Shown piece after piece: positions 53,801-64,000 of a DNA stretch of 64,000 nucleotides. Source of the stretch: Nectonema munidae (taxonomy: Eukaryota > Nematomorpha > Nectonematoida > Nectonematidae). The notes beneath the pieces are model-generated. The model was not told where the DNA came from. It made no database searches and was given only the letters and a program-made list of their open reading frames with translations. How positions within the stretch are numbered: position 1 is the first letter of the stretch; each line of letters opens with the position of its first letter. The DNA is taken from assembly GCA_030549495.1 (NCBI GenBank), contig JAUIRK010001053.1, forward strand, positions 183,501 to 247,500, read 5' to 3'. The position numbers were made by a program, and so were the translations under genes.

Positions 53801-56800
53801 TTGGAGATGTTATTTCATGTTTATTGGATTTGGATGTTGGAAAGATTTCTTATTATCGGTTTTTTTCTTTTCGTCTTTCATGAATGCTAAGCATGTCAAG
53901 TTAACGTTTTTAGTAATGGAAATTTCTTGGGTGTTGCTTTTGAAGATATTCCATTGGGAACTGATTTTGTCTATTTTCCTGCCATCAGTTTGTCGAACAA
54001 TGAAGTTGTTCGCGTCAATTTTGGCTCATTTCCATTATTATATCCTTTTAATATTCGCTTTATATATAGCCTGGAGTCGGTCATCGACGATTGCTCTAAT
54101 ACCAATTAGTTCAATGCGAATTGGTCTAAAACGAATTTGCCCAAAGGTACAATTGGTCTATTGTGTCCAATTTGGACTATTCTTAGGGTTAGTGTTAGTT
54201 CAAGAGTTTTTGTTTACGATTAAGATTAGTGTTGAAATCAGTTTTCAGGTATTTTTTTTCTAAAATTTGTGACTCAATACGTTTCACGAATTGGTTTATA
54301 CTATTCGACATTAAATCAATATCTCTATTAAACGAATCAATTTTAGGCTTAATGCATTTAGACCAATTCACATTTGACCAATTGGTATTAGATAAATCGT
54401 CGTTAGAGCATTCCTACTAAACCGATCTCAAGCATATATTTTTAATTTAATTGTTTCGAACGTTACATCATAATAAAATTTAGTACATGCATTCAATAAG
54501 CTGGTCGTCAATTTTTCAATCAAGTTAATATCAATTTCATTTCATATTAAGATCTTCCCCTGCCGCAATAAAAAGATTTTGTTCTCGCGTTAATAATTTC
54601 AAGTTTCCATAAAGTTTGTATTAGTTCAGTGCAAAGTAACTATAGTTTATTTTTATTGAACAACTCTGATTTGCCACAGGTATGTAAATTTAACATTACA
54701 TATGCTTATTCTAGATCTTGAGAAATCGACACCAGCTCCTCTCAACTGTTTAAATATTTGTAATATTTTATCAGGAGAGGAGGGTAAATGTAGTGTACAC
54801 AAATTTTGTAGTATTGAAAGAAATAGTTTTGTTAGCAAAAGCCTACACATTTTCAAGGACTTAAAATGAGTGATGAATGACCTACGTTACGCTTCGAACA
54901 GAAATTTCGTATTTTCAAACTTCATTTTTTGTGGCTTAAAATGTTATCGGAATAACAAAATGCGATATTTCAAAAACAATAGAAAAAAATCCTCCATATT
55001 CTAATAAATGTCAATATATAATTGCCTCCAATATTCCTAAGTACTAAGTAAAAGTACTTAGTACTAAGTACTAAGTAAAAATAGACGATTTAAGGAAGTT
55101 AATTTGAAATGATATGATTGGTTAAGCAAAATGTATTAAGAATTCATTTATTGTAGCTCTCAATTATGGAGTCTTTTAGCTTCAATCTTTTATCCAAAAG
55201 ATTTGATCAAAATAATCAATAAATAATAATTACCTTTCTCTTGTATATAAATGAAGTAAATAAATTAATTTCCTATTTAACTTGTTTGTGATGAACAAAT
55301 AAATCATGACTGGAATATGTTATCATTCAAGGAACAGGCTTGAACTTGATAAACCTATTTACAACTTACACGTTCGATAAAATAAAACGCAGCAAAGATC
55401 GAAATGGAACACGCAACTTCGCTATTTATCTTATTTTGTATTTTTTCGTGTGTAATGTCGAATCGTATTTTTTACCAAAAGAAGCTATCGTGTATCCTAT
55501 CGTATTGTTGATTTCTAAATGCAACGAACCGTGTGCCACCACGGCATAAGACTTTGATACAACGAACAAGATGACCTTTTTGACTGAATTCTTATTATTT
55601 TTTTAATGATTTATTATCGTGCACCCTGTACAAACTGTTCAAAAAATTTTTCAAGTTGTTCGTTTTTAGTACTTTAGTGAGTATACCGACTTTTTCCGAT
55701 AGTGACTGTACACACCTTCCGCCTATTTATGAACGAAACTTTTCTATTCATATTTCATTTTTTTTCAAATCACTGCATAAATCATGATGCACATTGTTTA
55801 TAAAGTAGTTATTGAAATATGTCTTTCTGTTTCTGTTTAAATATACAATTCCTTAACTTTGTTTCACTCATCCAATCGAAGGCTTTAATCTTATCCAAGA
55901 ATTGCCCAACAAGAAAATTGACGAGTTAAGCCTTCTCTCAAAGTGCTTAAAGCGTTTGATATCATGTCTCAAGTTTTTGGATCAAGAAAAGTTACAAGTA
56001 AACCTTTTTTTTAATTTAAACTGTATATATCTTTATTAATTGTGAAAAGGAAAGAAATAATCTTTCTTAACATCACCACTTCATCCATATTACTTATATT
56101 TTTTAAACTTCTTGTGTTCAGCATCTTGAAGAGCTTACGGTCTAATTTATTATTTTTGATTTATTTCTCTCTATTATAAAGTCGGGATAATAAAGATAAT
56201 TTCTTTCTTAATTGTTTTTATAGTTGTATACATAGACATAATGAAATGCTAGTACACTTGTTTGTTTCTTTTGCATTTGTTATTGCATACACAGTTCAAG
56301 TTATATAAACGGCATATTACTGATATAATATTAGTTATATTGAGTTCATTCACTAAACCCCGCGTATTTTTTCTTTAATCCGTCTCCCCATATGGCTTTA
56401 CCTCCCGTATTAGCTGTTTAGAATCTAAATTACAGTTTTTTTTAATTAATTTTCTAAGCACAAAAAAATATTTTTAAATTTTTCCTCTTATTTCTGGCGT
56501 GATACATCCACATTGTATCAAATTCCAATTTTTATAAAACATAGTGGGTAAATAAAGCTTGCTTTCTCACTAAAGTCTGACGCTTCAATTTTTCAAATTT
56601 TTAAGAATTTTATTAATTTTTACACTCCCTTGTCTTAATCCATAACTAAAATGTCCATTTAATGAAATATCTGAAAATCTCCTTTATACTTCTTGTTGAT
56701 AAAACTAAAAATGTTTTCATTTAATATTGAATTTTGTAAAAAAAGTTTTCAGAATTGAATAAGATGGAGTTAGACTATAACAATGAAATACTTGTGAAGG

Positions 56801-59800
56801 AAAGTACAGCTTCAGATATTTCAAATTCCTCCAATACAACTTCAAAAGCAATTATTTTGATATTCTTTGCTGCCAAACACATATACTATCTCATTTCCAA
56901 TCTTTTAGTAAGGCATGTTTATTTTTGTCACTGATATTTCGTTTTTTTACAATAATACAAAATTGCATATTTTACACATTATAATTTATGTCTAAAATAT
57001 ATCTTAAATTTATTCAGAATTAATTTCTTCATCCTTCTTCATACATATTTTTGCGCCCCATAAAAAATAAAAATAACTGTATATTACCAACCTCAAAGAA
57101 ATTACTTGTACCATCATATAAGTATTGCCTTATCGTATTCTATCCCTTCAACACCACTATAAGTCATTTTTCAATATTTGGTATTTATATTTTTACGCAT
57201 TAAAATTTTTTGACTTATATTTAATTTCCATTTTAAAGCTTTCACCTTTTTTAGAGAACGAATCTTTATATTTTATTTTCCCCGCGCCTACTTGAGATGA
57301 TGAAATTTATAACCTATTTTGGGTTATTGTTCATGTTGAGCAGTAGTTGCCAATGTAGTGGTCGCGACCGGAACTGAGGTCAAAATAGATCTTTTTTGGG
57401 ATCGTGTGATTAAATGCTTAATGACCTTAATTTAGGAAAAAAATACCCTTAATTTTTTTATTTAACAAAAAATACAAAGCAAAAATAAGATGTTTTGAGT
57501 TTGAATAATAAAGCCTTTGACCAGCAATGTCATTATAAAATGAAGTGTATGCTATGAAATATAAAACGAGGTTTTTAGTGATACTTTATTTGGTAAAAAC
57601 TTTACAAACTTCTTTAACAACTGCTTTTTCAATAGTTAAATCTGTTTTATTTCATTTTATGTAGTACAGTGCGAAATCCAGAGGGTGCAGGAGAGAGTGG
57701 AGGAGTGATTACTCCTTCCTTCTCTAACTACTCCACTATTGTTACTTTTCTTTTTAAACCAGTTTGAAATTTTACAATCTATAAAACAACAACACATAAT
57801 ACTATGAATATTCGTGTTCTAGGAGAGAAATTTAGGTTTAAAAAATTTGAAGTATGCAATTTTTTTCCTTATTTTCACCACTTCCAAATAAAAGAATCAC
57901 TAATATAAATTTAAACTTTATTGTGCCAAATTTTTACTCTGGTTTTTTTAGACAAATGAGTATGTCTTGGAATTCTTTGTCTTGAAAGTGAAACAGTTTG
58001 TGGAAAGTAATGAAGCGTGTGCATTTTTCTTTTGCAAAAAGTTTTTAGACATGTTGTACATATTTTGTAATAAATCTTTTACATCCTCATTTGCTAAATC
58101 TGTTACAATATGCCTAAGCACTCAATTCAGATTTTTGCATTTCGACGAGAATCTTGATTTTCATCATTTCAAAATCGTTCTTCTGACATTTTTATTCTTT
58201 CTTAAAAATTCCATGTTCAAAAGTTCTTTATTTGCGAAAATGACTGACACAAATTTATTGATTCATCACTTTTTGGATAAAAAATCTCCAGATTCAAAAA
58301 TTTTGCAAAAAATTATTCCTGATGAAGTTATTTCCTATTTCATTTCCACTTTTGTTGATAATGAATACGACATAAATGAAATTTTGAACAGTGTTTGCGA
58401 TGACAGTACCTATGAAATGCTTTCGCTAAAATACGAAAAGAAAATAGCGTTTTTAGAGGATGTGCAGTATGATTTGGTTTGTGAATTGATGAATAACGAC
58501 CTTAATGTCGACGATTTGTCCAGTCGAGATATTTTCCTTACAAAGTTCAAATCCTTTATTAAAATCCAAATATTAAACACTTGCCATGTTGGATTATCGC
58601 CATCCTCCATCCTGTCCAACGTTCTTCTATTTAACAAGTACCTGATGAACGAGTGGAAAGAATACAACCTCAGGTTATCTTATCTCTATTTGTAATAATT
58701 TTTTGTGTATTTTTTTCTAATTTTTCAGACACCCGTCTAGAACCGTCAATATCAGTAATGCATACGTTCCATTGTATCACTTTTTACATAAGACTCATAA
58801 AACGTTGGATGTGCAACGCATGGGTGGACTTTTTTCTACCATTGCAGTCGATCTTAAAGACGAAATATCCTCATATTTGGATAGTAGCAATCCTGGAAAG
58901 ACTTCAACAGTTTCATCTTCAGCACTCAATCAAAATGTAGACGTTTAATTCATTTTGCGTATATATCCTCTAAAAAAGTATCTACCTTAAGGCAACTTAT
59001 GAAGTTTTTCTAACAGACCCAAATAAAAAAGCAGAATCTTCGTCATCATCCCTTGTAGATCTCTTGGACAGTCTAATTCTTCTTTACTTCATCAATGCCA
59101 ATACTCAAATGTCACTCTTTCCTGCCTCCTACGACAACATTAAGAGATACCTAAATGTGATTAAATCGCACTTGAAAAGACTCCAAAAGTTGGGTGATGA
59201 AAATTGCGAAACGTCCACTCTTCTCAACAACATAATCTCTCGTCTGCGTGAAACCACTTTGAGCAAAGCCAGAACATTCTGTTGGCTCAGGATCTCCATT
59301 CTCAATGCCAACAAAGTACAGATGATGGAGACGCTGTTTAGCGCTGCGCTCAACACTTGCCTAAACGCTAAGGAACACCGCAACTTATGGCTGCTACTGC
59401 CAGAATTTTATGCGCTAATTCCCTGTGAAATATACAACGACTTACGCTTAAAAATATTCTATCATCCCAATTCTTCTGTTTATCAAGGTATGAAATATTC
59501 TCATTCTCCATTTCATTTGAACACTTTACTTGTTTAGCTCAATAAAGCAATTCTTCTAAACTTAAGCGTTATATTTATTCATTTCTACAAGTCCGGCTTT
59601 ATATTTCAAGTTAACTGCAAACATTTTAATTCTAATATAAATACATGTTTGTAGAGAAGTATCTGATGTGAAATTTTTTGTATCCTAATTGTTATTCTAA
59701 GCTAACATAAGTTTTATACTTCTTGAAAATTAGAGAAAAGATGTCAATGCATATGTGTTATCATAAAGAAATACTTATCATAAAATTTTTGGATTAAGTA

Positions 59801-62404
59801 AAAATTCAAAAATTCCGAAAAAAACTTTGCGGTATATAGAAAAATAGAAAATGTTTGAAAATTGCGGATGCGAATTTTGAAACTTAAATGATCCGCGGAT
59901 GAGGATGTTAAGAGGATGTAAAAAGTTTCTCGGAAATATTCAAAAGATTCGGATACTGTAGGCTGATTCACTCTAGATAACACATTTGCGTCGCTTGTGC
60001 GTCTATCTATGAAGGTTCAATCCCGGATTCAAACCCAAGATAATCAAATTGAACCACCTAAATAAATAGAAAAGCACTACGTGTTTACTTTTCTCTCTTA
60101 GAAAATTAAATGTATTGTGGTATGCAGAATATTATGCATTTTTGAAATTATTTATGTTACTTTACGCTAAATTTGTTCTAGGTCAGGTGCTCTATGCCTA
60201 AGTATCCGGCCGTTAAAATTTTCGTATTTAGCCAAAAACAATTTTTTACATTATTTACCCATTTTTTCGCAAACCTTATGCAAAATGTTTTATTTTCTTT
60301 TTTCAAACTATTATTTAGGATATATTTCAATGTTTATTTTTTCTATATATTATATTTCATATATTTTGCTATAGTTTTCTGCATTGTAAAACGTGTATTC
60401 AAAATTCATAATGATGTTTCCATTAGTTAAACATACTCCTAAAAATTGGAAAATTTTGGCAATTTTCAAAAAAACTTTAAAATTTCGGCAGTTGCCCGTT
60501 AGTGAATAGTTCTACCCCCTCAGTCGTTCGGCTACTCCCTAAGTTATATATCTTACTGCTTTTTGGTTGTAAATTAACCTTGTTCTATAAAACCTGCCTT
60601 GAAAAGTTAGAATTTTTTGGATGATAGCTTGAGAATACAGAATATTTCATCTTCAGATGCCCACTTGATAAGGGTCAGCTAATTTCCTCAACTTTTCCCA
60701 TTTTGTTACCCATATTTAGCTCTTTCAGGCATTGGTTTTCAAAAATTTTATTTTATGGGGCAATGGTGTCCCATTGTGCCTCAACGGGTTAAGAATGATT
60801 GCCATTTTTTCTTAGAATACTCTTTTTATATATGATTCTATTATGTTGTTCTAGCGGGAAGTACATTGTTGTCCAAGTATGCCTCCTTCCTTTTAACGTT
60901 TTTCAAAGAAAAGGAAATTGTTGGAGAAACTGTGATCAACAAACTCGCATTCTCTCTCGTCTCTAGCTTTAACAATCCTGCACTAAAAGAAACACTTGAA
61001 AAATATATATCTCCACAACTTCAGGAATTATTCGTCTATAAACTAATGCTATCGTATAAGGAAAATTCTTGGTCTCAAAATGTGAATGTTTTGAGTAAGG
61101 AAAACCTTTTTTGCTTTTTATCATTTTTAAATTGAGCTTTTACTTAAATCTTTCTTAACCCATTAAATACCATAGAAATCAGACGAAAGCTAAAAAAACG
61201 CAGACTATTTATATTCAAAGTCATTGAAAAAAGCAGACAAAGAAGAAATTACTTATGTTCCCAAATGGGAGCATTGGGACTTAATGGGTTAAGATTTCCT
61301 TTTCCAAATTTTGACCTTTACTTATGTATATTTGTTTGCATGCTTCTATCTTAGTATCCTTGGTTAGTATGGTTTGCTAATGGCAATTCTGACGCCCTTT
61401 TTTCAATTCAAAATTTTAATTCTTAATCGGTAAGTACCAGAGATTTGGAGGAACAAACCAATCAATTTTATACACTCTGCTTACCTCAAATTATTTATAT
61501 GGGATTTTGAATAAGAGTTAGGATATCCTGATTTTATTTAAGTTCCAATTTCGTGTAAAAAATTGTTATTTAACCGATATCATCCCATCTTGAGTTTAAA
61601 CTGATGCAAACGATTTCCTTATTTTGAGGTATTTTAATATCAAACTACTTAATCTCCTCTGCTTTTGTTGGAATGAAATGGGTTAATGATGCTACGTGTC
61701 AAGTAATTTGAGAAAGTCGACTTCAACTAAGTTAGAATTATTTGAATTTCAGCGTTGTCGGTATGCGCTAACTTTAAACCGTCAACTGCATCTTCCAAAC
61801 GAGCGAATTATAATACATTATTAAAAATGGACTCTGGAAAGAACAAAAATTCAAAAGATAATCTTGTATTTTATGTAATTTTTGTCTCCAGTCGCTTCAG
61901 CCAAATCAGAGTTAGTTTGCTGAAAAGTAGAGGATAGTGTATATTCCTCATATTAGTCAAAATAAGCTCAAATGGGTTTGAAAGATAATGCTTTTTTTCT
62001 ATCAACTTCTCCTTTTTTATTTTGATAAAGCGTATTTTTATCCTCTTATTTTAAAGTGTTTCTTTTGTGAATGCGATGCTTGTATTTGGTTTGTATCCTT
62101 TTAAGTAAAGATTTGGAAAGGATGCGGCTTTGGCTACAATTACATGTACCCTCCTTCTGTCAGCGAAGAGAAGAAACGTGAACTTGAATTAACCTCAAAC
62201 AATGAGTACGTTAGGCCAAGCCCAAGTTTCGTCTACCAAGACCTTTTCAAAAAAGTAGTCTAACGGGGAGTTTCTATTTCAAATTAACATACCTTTTTCA
62301 TATAGGTCTTATCTGAGAATATTGAAGCAACAGCGACAATGGTTAATGGAATGCTTGTTAGTTTAAATTGGTCATTCTCAGAGTTTATTCGTGGAATCCA
62401 AGAG
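47783..62404 (+). CDS. RNF123: RNF123/KPC1 E3 ubiquitin ligase, 15 exons, partial
   Basis: RNF123 (KPC1) is the catalytic subunit of the cytosolic KPC ubiquitin ligase, known in mammals for p27Kip1 degradation and p105 processing. The exons are 47783-47862, 53235-53289, 53350-53435, 53500-53586, 53791-53858, 53914-54039, 55868-55997, 56764-56907, 57952-58673, 58729-58883, 59017-59487, 60855-61094, 61753-61874, 62111-62254 and 62306-62404. They join in phase to 909 codons. The SPRY domain runs from exon 1 to exon 7 ([49 protein letters not shown]). The body has [31 protein letters not shown] and LNWSFSEFI. All junctions are GT-AG except exon 6/7, which is AT-AC. The N-terminus was not found and the RING lies past 64000. 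Weakest junctions: starts of exons 8 and 11. Confidence 0.92.
48478..49333 (+). mobile_element. hAT element with transposase C-terminus
   Basis: Perfect inverted ends CAGTGGTTCTTAACCT bound 856 bp. The + frame 48659-49135 (158 codons) encodes the last third of a ZBED/SCAND3-like hAT transposase. [32 protein letters not shown] and [12 protein letters not shown] follow the family's STYxCExGFSxM..KxKxRNRL pattern. The N-terminal two thirds, including DDE residues, are deleted. The target duplication is CTCTACAG on the right and CTCTACG on the left, one base short. Confidence 0.85.
49683..50111. mobile_element. Non-autonomous hAT element
   Basis: Ends CAGGGGTGCGCAAAC and complement CAGGGGTGGGCAAAC, with GCGGCCC blocks just inside. 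429 bp, no coding. Target duplication GTCTAGAG / GTTTAGAG, seven of eight. Confidence 0.85.
50188..51780 (-). pseudogene. piggyBac transposase, three breaks
   Basis: A DDE_Tnp_1_7 transposase in order on the minus strand. An acidic N-terminus (about 51780-51720) and a basic linker lead to 51514. The first catalytic Asp lies in [14 protein letters not shown] near 51130, the second in [10 protein letters not shown] near 50880 and the third in [13 protein letters not shown] near 50570. A C-terminal Cys-rich finger [20 protein letters not shown] lies at 50210-50290. Breaks: an in-frame stop near 51728, one near 50920, and a frameshift near 50350. All three catalytic Asp remain and the rest reads well, so inactivation is fairly recent. 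Length is about the family's usual 530-600 residues. Confidence 0.88.
52007..53234. other. Rest of RNF123 intron 1
   Basis: AT-rich, with a T run near 52450 and no recognised exon or repeat. Confidence 0.45.
53235..53586 (+). CDS. RNF123: RNF123 SPRY exons 2-4
   Basis: Three exons (53235-53289, 53350-53435, 53500-53586) are separated by introns of 60 and 64 bp. They encode [37 protein letters not shown] and [20 protein letters not shown], nearly colinear with human RNF123. The second donor is TCAAAA|GTAAAA, not the GTAAGT a few bases upstream, because only the former keeps the frame. Confidence 0.93.
53791..54039 (+). CDS. RNF123: RNF123 SPRY exons 5-6
   Basis: [20 protein letters not shown] (53791-53858), a 55-bp intron, then [20 protein letters not shown] and [19 protein letters not shown] (53914-54039). 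Human: [20 protein letters not shown] and [10 protein letters not shown]. Exon 6 stops at CCATTATT before the AT-AC intron. Confidence 0.93.
54073..54430. mobile_element. MITE with ATTGGTC-rich inverted ends
   Basis: The left end (GAGTCGGTCATCGACGATT, then GCTCTAATACCAATT and GCGAATTGGTCTAAA) mirrors the right end (complement GAGATCGGTTTAGTAGG, GCTCTAACGACGATT, TCTAATACCAATTGGTC). About 358 bp, inside the AT-AC intron of RNF123. The repeated short phrases at each end recall the MITE at 34314. Confidence 0.65.
55037..55080. repeat. Palindromic AAGTACTTAGTACT cluster
   Basis: Overlapping copies of AGTACTAAGTA and its complement form a compact palindrome in the AT-AC intron. Confidence 0.6.
55868..56907 (+). 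CDS. RNF123: RNF123 exons 7-8
   Basis: Exon 7 (55868-55997) encodes [20 protein letters not shown] and ends LDQEKLQ. Exon 8 (56764-56907) encodes [15 protein letters not shown] and [15 protein letters not shown], matching human SVELDPVEGRLLDKES and VLLTLAHIFHHF. The exon 8 start is chosen by phase; a stronger-looking acceptor 11 bp upstream would shift the frame. Confidence 0.8.
57341..57420. mobile_element. Possible hAT left end
   Basis: CAGTAGTTGCCAATG followed by GGTCGCGACCGGAAC resembles hAT termini. No right end found in RNF123 intron 8. Confidence 0.3.
57952..58673 (+). CDS. RNF123: RNF123 exon 9 (large)
   Basis: 240 codons after acceptor TTTTTTTAG. Landmarks are [11 protein letters not shown] (human YIFLTKFRKFL) and [14 protein letters not shown] (human LISALRYYWDEYK). 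Human-specific inserts are absent. Confidence 0.9.
58729..58883 (+). CDS. RNF123: RNF123 exon 10
   Basis: [20 protein letters not shown] and [19 protein letters not shown] match human FSEEAYIPPQVFYN and LQRLGGLLSHLRKTLKDDL. The donor GATA|GTAGCA fits the next phase. The frame stays open to 58936, where a second donor exists but is out of phase. Confidence 0.8.
59017..59487 (+). CDS. RNF123: RNF123 exon 11
   Basis: [40 protein letters not shown] and [20 protein letters not shown]. The human counterparts are SLLEVLDGAVMMYNLSVHQQ, IYWLLRVCLRTIEH and [20 protein letters not shown]. Donor CAAG|GTATGA. Confidence 0.9.
59990..60065 (+). mobile_element. Possible SINE remnant
   Basis: A B-box-like GGTTCAATCCC stands 30 bp after GCGTCGCTTGTGCG in RNF123 intron 11. 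No tail of the other families. Confidence 0.35.
60855..61094 (+). CDS. RNF123: RNF123 exon 12
   Basis: [20 protein letters not shown] and the helices to SWSQNVNVL match human TLTRLAAILAKHFADARIV and PWAQTNWIL. A 1.37-kb intron precedes. Confidence 0.9.
61159..61288. mobile_element. piggyBac-type MITE, copy 3
   Basis: TTAA at 61155-61158 and 61289-61292 encloses 130 bp of the family at 19115 (ACGCAGAC, TTATATTCAAAGTCATTGAA, ACTTATGTTCC). It lies in RNF123 intron 12. Confidence 0.85.
61753..61874 (+). CDS. RNF123: RNF123 exon 13
   Basis: 40 codons, polar ([20 protein letters not shown]), an insertion relative to human between NWILVR and LWRGCGF. Good splice sites TTTCAG and TAT|GTAATT. Confidence 0.75.
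62111..62404 (+). CDS. RNF123: RNF123 exons 14-15
   Basis: [20 protein letters not shown] (62111-62254), a 51-bp intron, then [18 protein letters not shown] (62306-62404). Human: LWRGCGFGYRYTRLP and VLNQLNWAFSEFIGMIQE. After the donor GAG|GTATAT no further RNF123 exon is visible. Confidence 0.92.
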
Positions 62405-64000
62405 GTATATCACAGAATTCTTTTTTATTATTCTTCAAAATACTTTCATGTCTGATAGATGGTGTAAAAAGGGATGTTTAGATAGCCGTATTTGATACTC
62501 CAGATTTTAGCTTTTTGCCTAGTACCAAAAGTTCAATTTACAACGTCCACACAAGAGATGCAAATTGTTCTTTTGTCCATTGTAGCACGCCAAGATGTGT
62601 CTACGATAAATCGATTCCGTTTGCTTATTTGCGGCAGCTGTATAATAATTCATTTATTTAAAGAGCTCATTCTTCAGAAAAACTAAGATATGGCGAACAA
62701 AGGTAAAATAGTTAAATAACCAAGACTTTTTACATCCTGGGTGTGTAGAGAAACTGTTTTTTTGTAAGGTAGAAAACTTCGTTTACTTTTTATAAGAATA
62801 GAGAAGATAAAAATTATGTTTTTTTCCACAAGGTTTACTACAATTAAATTTGTAATAATCTCTTTTAGATGTATTAAATTTAAAGGCTTATATTTTTATG
62901 TGGTATTATATCCATTAATTTTTGTGTTGGTATTTAATCGATGTAAGTGAAGTCATAATTACTGTTTTTAGAGATTTTGTTCCTCATCTTTTGTCAATGT
63001 CTTCATAATTTGTTCCAGGAGGATCAGTAGTTAAATTTTTAATGTTTCTACTCTAGGATATTCTACTTTTACTTTCAATAGGATTCCAAAAATGAGAAGT
63101 CCCATCAACAGAATCAAAATTTTCATCGTAATCTATCTCACTATTTTTTGAACCTGACGTAAAATAAGAAAGCTCTGAGCTAAACAATAAACTTTCATCA
63201 GAAGAACTTTCAGCACATCCAGATGACAAAGATGAACTGTCTGTGAAACCAGATAAGTTGGAAGAAAGAAGAAAACAATAACTATAACTGTATGGAACAA
63301 TCAAAATCGATGGTAATCACATAAATGTGTAAAACAGAAGGTTTAGAAAAATCAATAAAAACAGATCAATATTTATGCACAATATCAAAACAAAAAACAT
63401 CTCTGTTTCTTTGATAAGGCTAACAGTTTTACTCGCTTGATGCGTATAAAGCACATGTGTTATCGAGAAAAATATAACGTAGGAATAAATCAATTACTTT
63501 CACACCATAAAATCAAAGAAAAACAAATATAAAAAGATTTGCAACGTTAAATAACTTTTAGAAACTTCTATGTCATGTGGTAAATTGGGTTCTCAAAAAT
63601 TGTATATAACACCCCCTTTCACTTTTGGGGAAAGTGGAGTAAAACTCCATTTCTCCTCATTTATGCTATATACAAAATATGGCGTCATGCGAAGGCTAAA
63701 TAACATCACTTCTTTGTGAAATTGTGAACATTTTTGCCGAAAAGTCCTTTGTGCTTAATTGGAAGCTTTTTCCATTGCGACCAGTTGTCGTTTTTGTGAG
63801 AGGAGAGTGTGTTTTCAAATTTTTAATTTCTATATATTTTACATTCAATTTTTGGCTTCTATTTTTAACTGGAGAGTAATACAAGGTCATTCCTAGTTCC
63901 GAAGTCCCCCAAAATAAAACGGATTCCTAGAGAACCCAATGGAATCTCGTGTAATTCCTATTCACTGACCGAAAACGGCTAATGAAATCTCAGTTTCGTT
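62405..64000. other. Next RNF123 intron or flank
   Basis: No RNF123 exon follows here: neither the NFVDSRQLKVC-type segment nor the RING was found in any + frame. An exon-like frame at 62517-62668 is discussed as a finding. A Ser/acid-rich minus frame at 63053-63304 has no family. Confidence 0.4.

Larger units (their letters stand above)
54040..55867 (+). promoter_or_regulatory. U12-type AT-AC intron: splice and branch sites
   Basis: The intron starts ATATCCTTT, the U12 5' splice-site consensus, and ends AC at 55867. TTCCTTAAC, the U12 branch consensus, lies at 55849-55857, with its branch A 11 nt from the end. Splicing here gives [18 protein letters not shown] against human NFGSRPLRYPVAGYRPLQ, without a gap. 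No GT-AG alternative gave the right phase. It would be removed by the minor spliceosome (U11/U12/U4atac/U6atac). Confidence 0.88.

Noticed and set aside
58884-58936. Longer version of RNF123 exon 10
   Set aside because: The frame stays open and ends AAT|GTAGAC, but that donor leaves phase 0 while the next exon needs one leftover base.
63053-63304. Ser/acid-rich minus-strand frame of 83 codons
   Set aside because: Low complexity, no family, no exon context.

Overview
This window looks like AT-rich nuclear DNA of an invertebrate animal. It has split genes, introns of 50-60 bp beside introns of 1-5 kb, and very dense DNA transposons, LINEs and tRNA-derived SINEs. The combination of very short introns, many hAT/piggyBac copies and a working-looking AT-AC intron would fit an arthropod, for example a parasitic copepod. 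That taxonomic guess is inference and was not checked by any search. I saw no rRNA, genuine tRNA gene, CRISPR array or LTR element.

Two conserved host genes can be followed exon by exon on the + strand, recognised by recalling the human proteins. The first, 8043-25276, is an apparently complete NAA35/MAK10 gene (NatC N-terminal acetyltransferase auxiliary subunit). Its ten exons join in phase to 709 codons, against 725 in human. The second, 47783-62404, is most of an RNF123/KPC1 gene (SPRY-RING ubiquitin ligase). Fifteen consecutive exons join in phase to 909 codons. They cover the SPRY domain and the long helical body, but the N-terminus was not found and the RING end lies beyond the window. 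One RNF123 intron (54040-55867) has AT-AC ends, a 5' site ATATCCTTT and a branch site TTCCTTAAC 11 nt before the 3' end, so it is a minor-spliceosome (U12-type) intron. A third possible gene end, unidentified, sits at 36087-36566.

Layout: 0-2 kb decayed piggyBac; 2-8 kb AT-rich sequence with a 344-bp tandem duplication; 8-25 kb NAA35, its introns filled with a hAT copy, SINEs, MITEs, a (TG)142 microsatellite and a LINE; 25-32 kb minisatellite, an EN-RT LINE, a degenerate tandem array and a hAT relic; 32-40 kb two copies of a hAT-like element (one carrying nested insertions and a perfect 8-bp target duplication) around the small unidentified gene end; 40-43 kb a LINE with RNase H; 43-47 kb SINEs and MITEs; 47-62 kb RNF123, whose first visible intron holds a 3.55-kb piggyBac copy that was itself hit twice by hAT elements; 62-64 kb the next intron or flank.

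The repeats are related. Short TTAA-flanked MITEs at 19.1, 31.3, 43.6 and 61.2 kb carry ends like those of the piggyBac at 48.5-52 kb, so that element or a close relative probably mobilised them. Several SINEs share one tail behind different tRNA-like heads.
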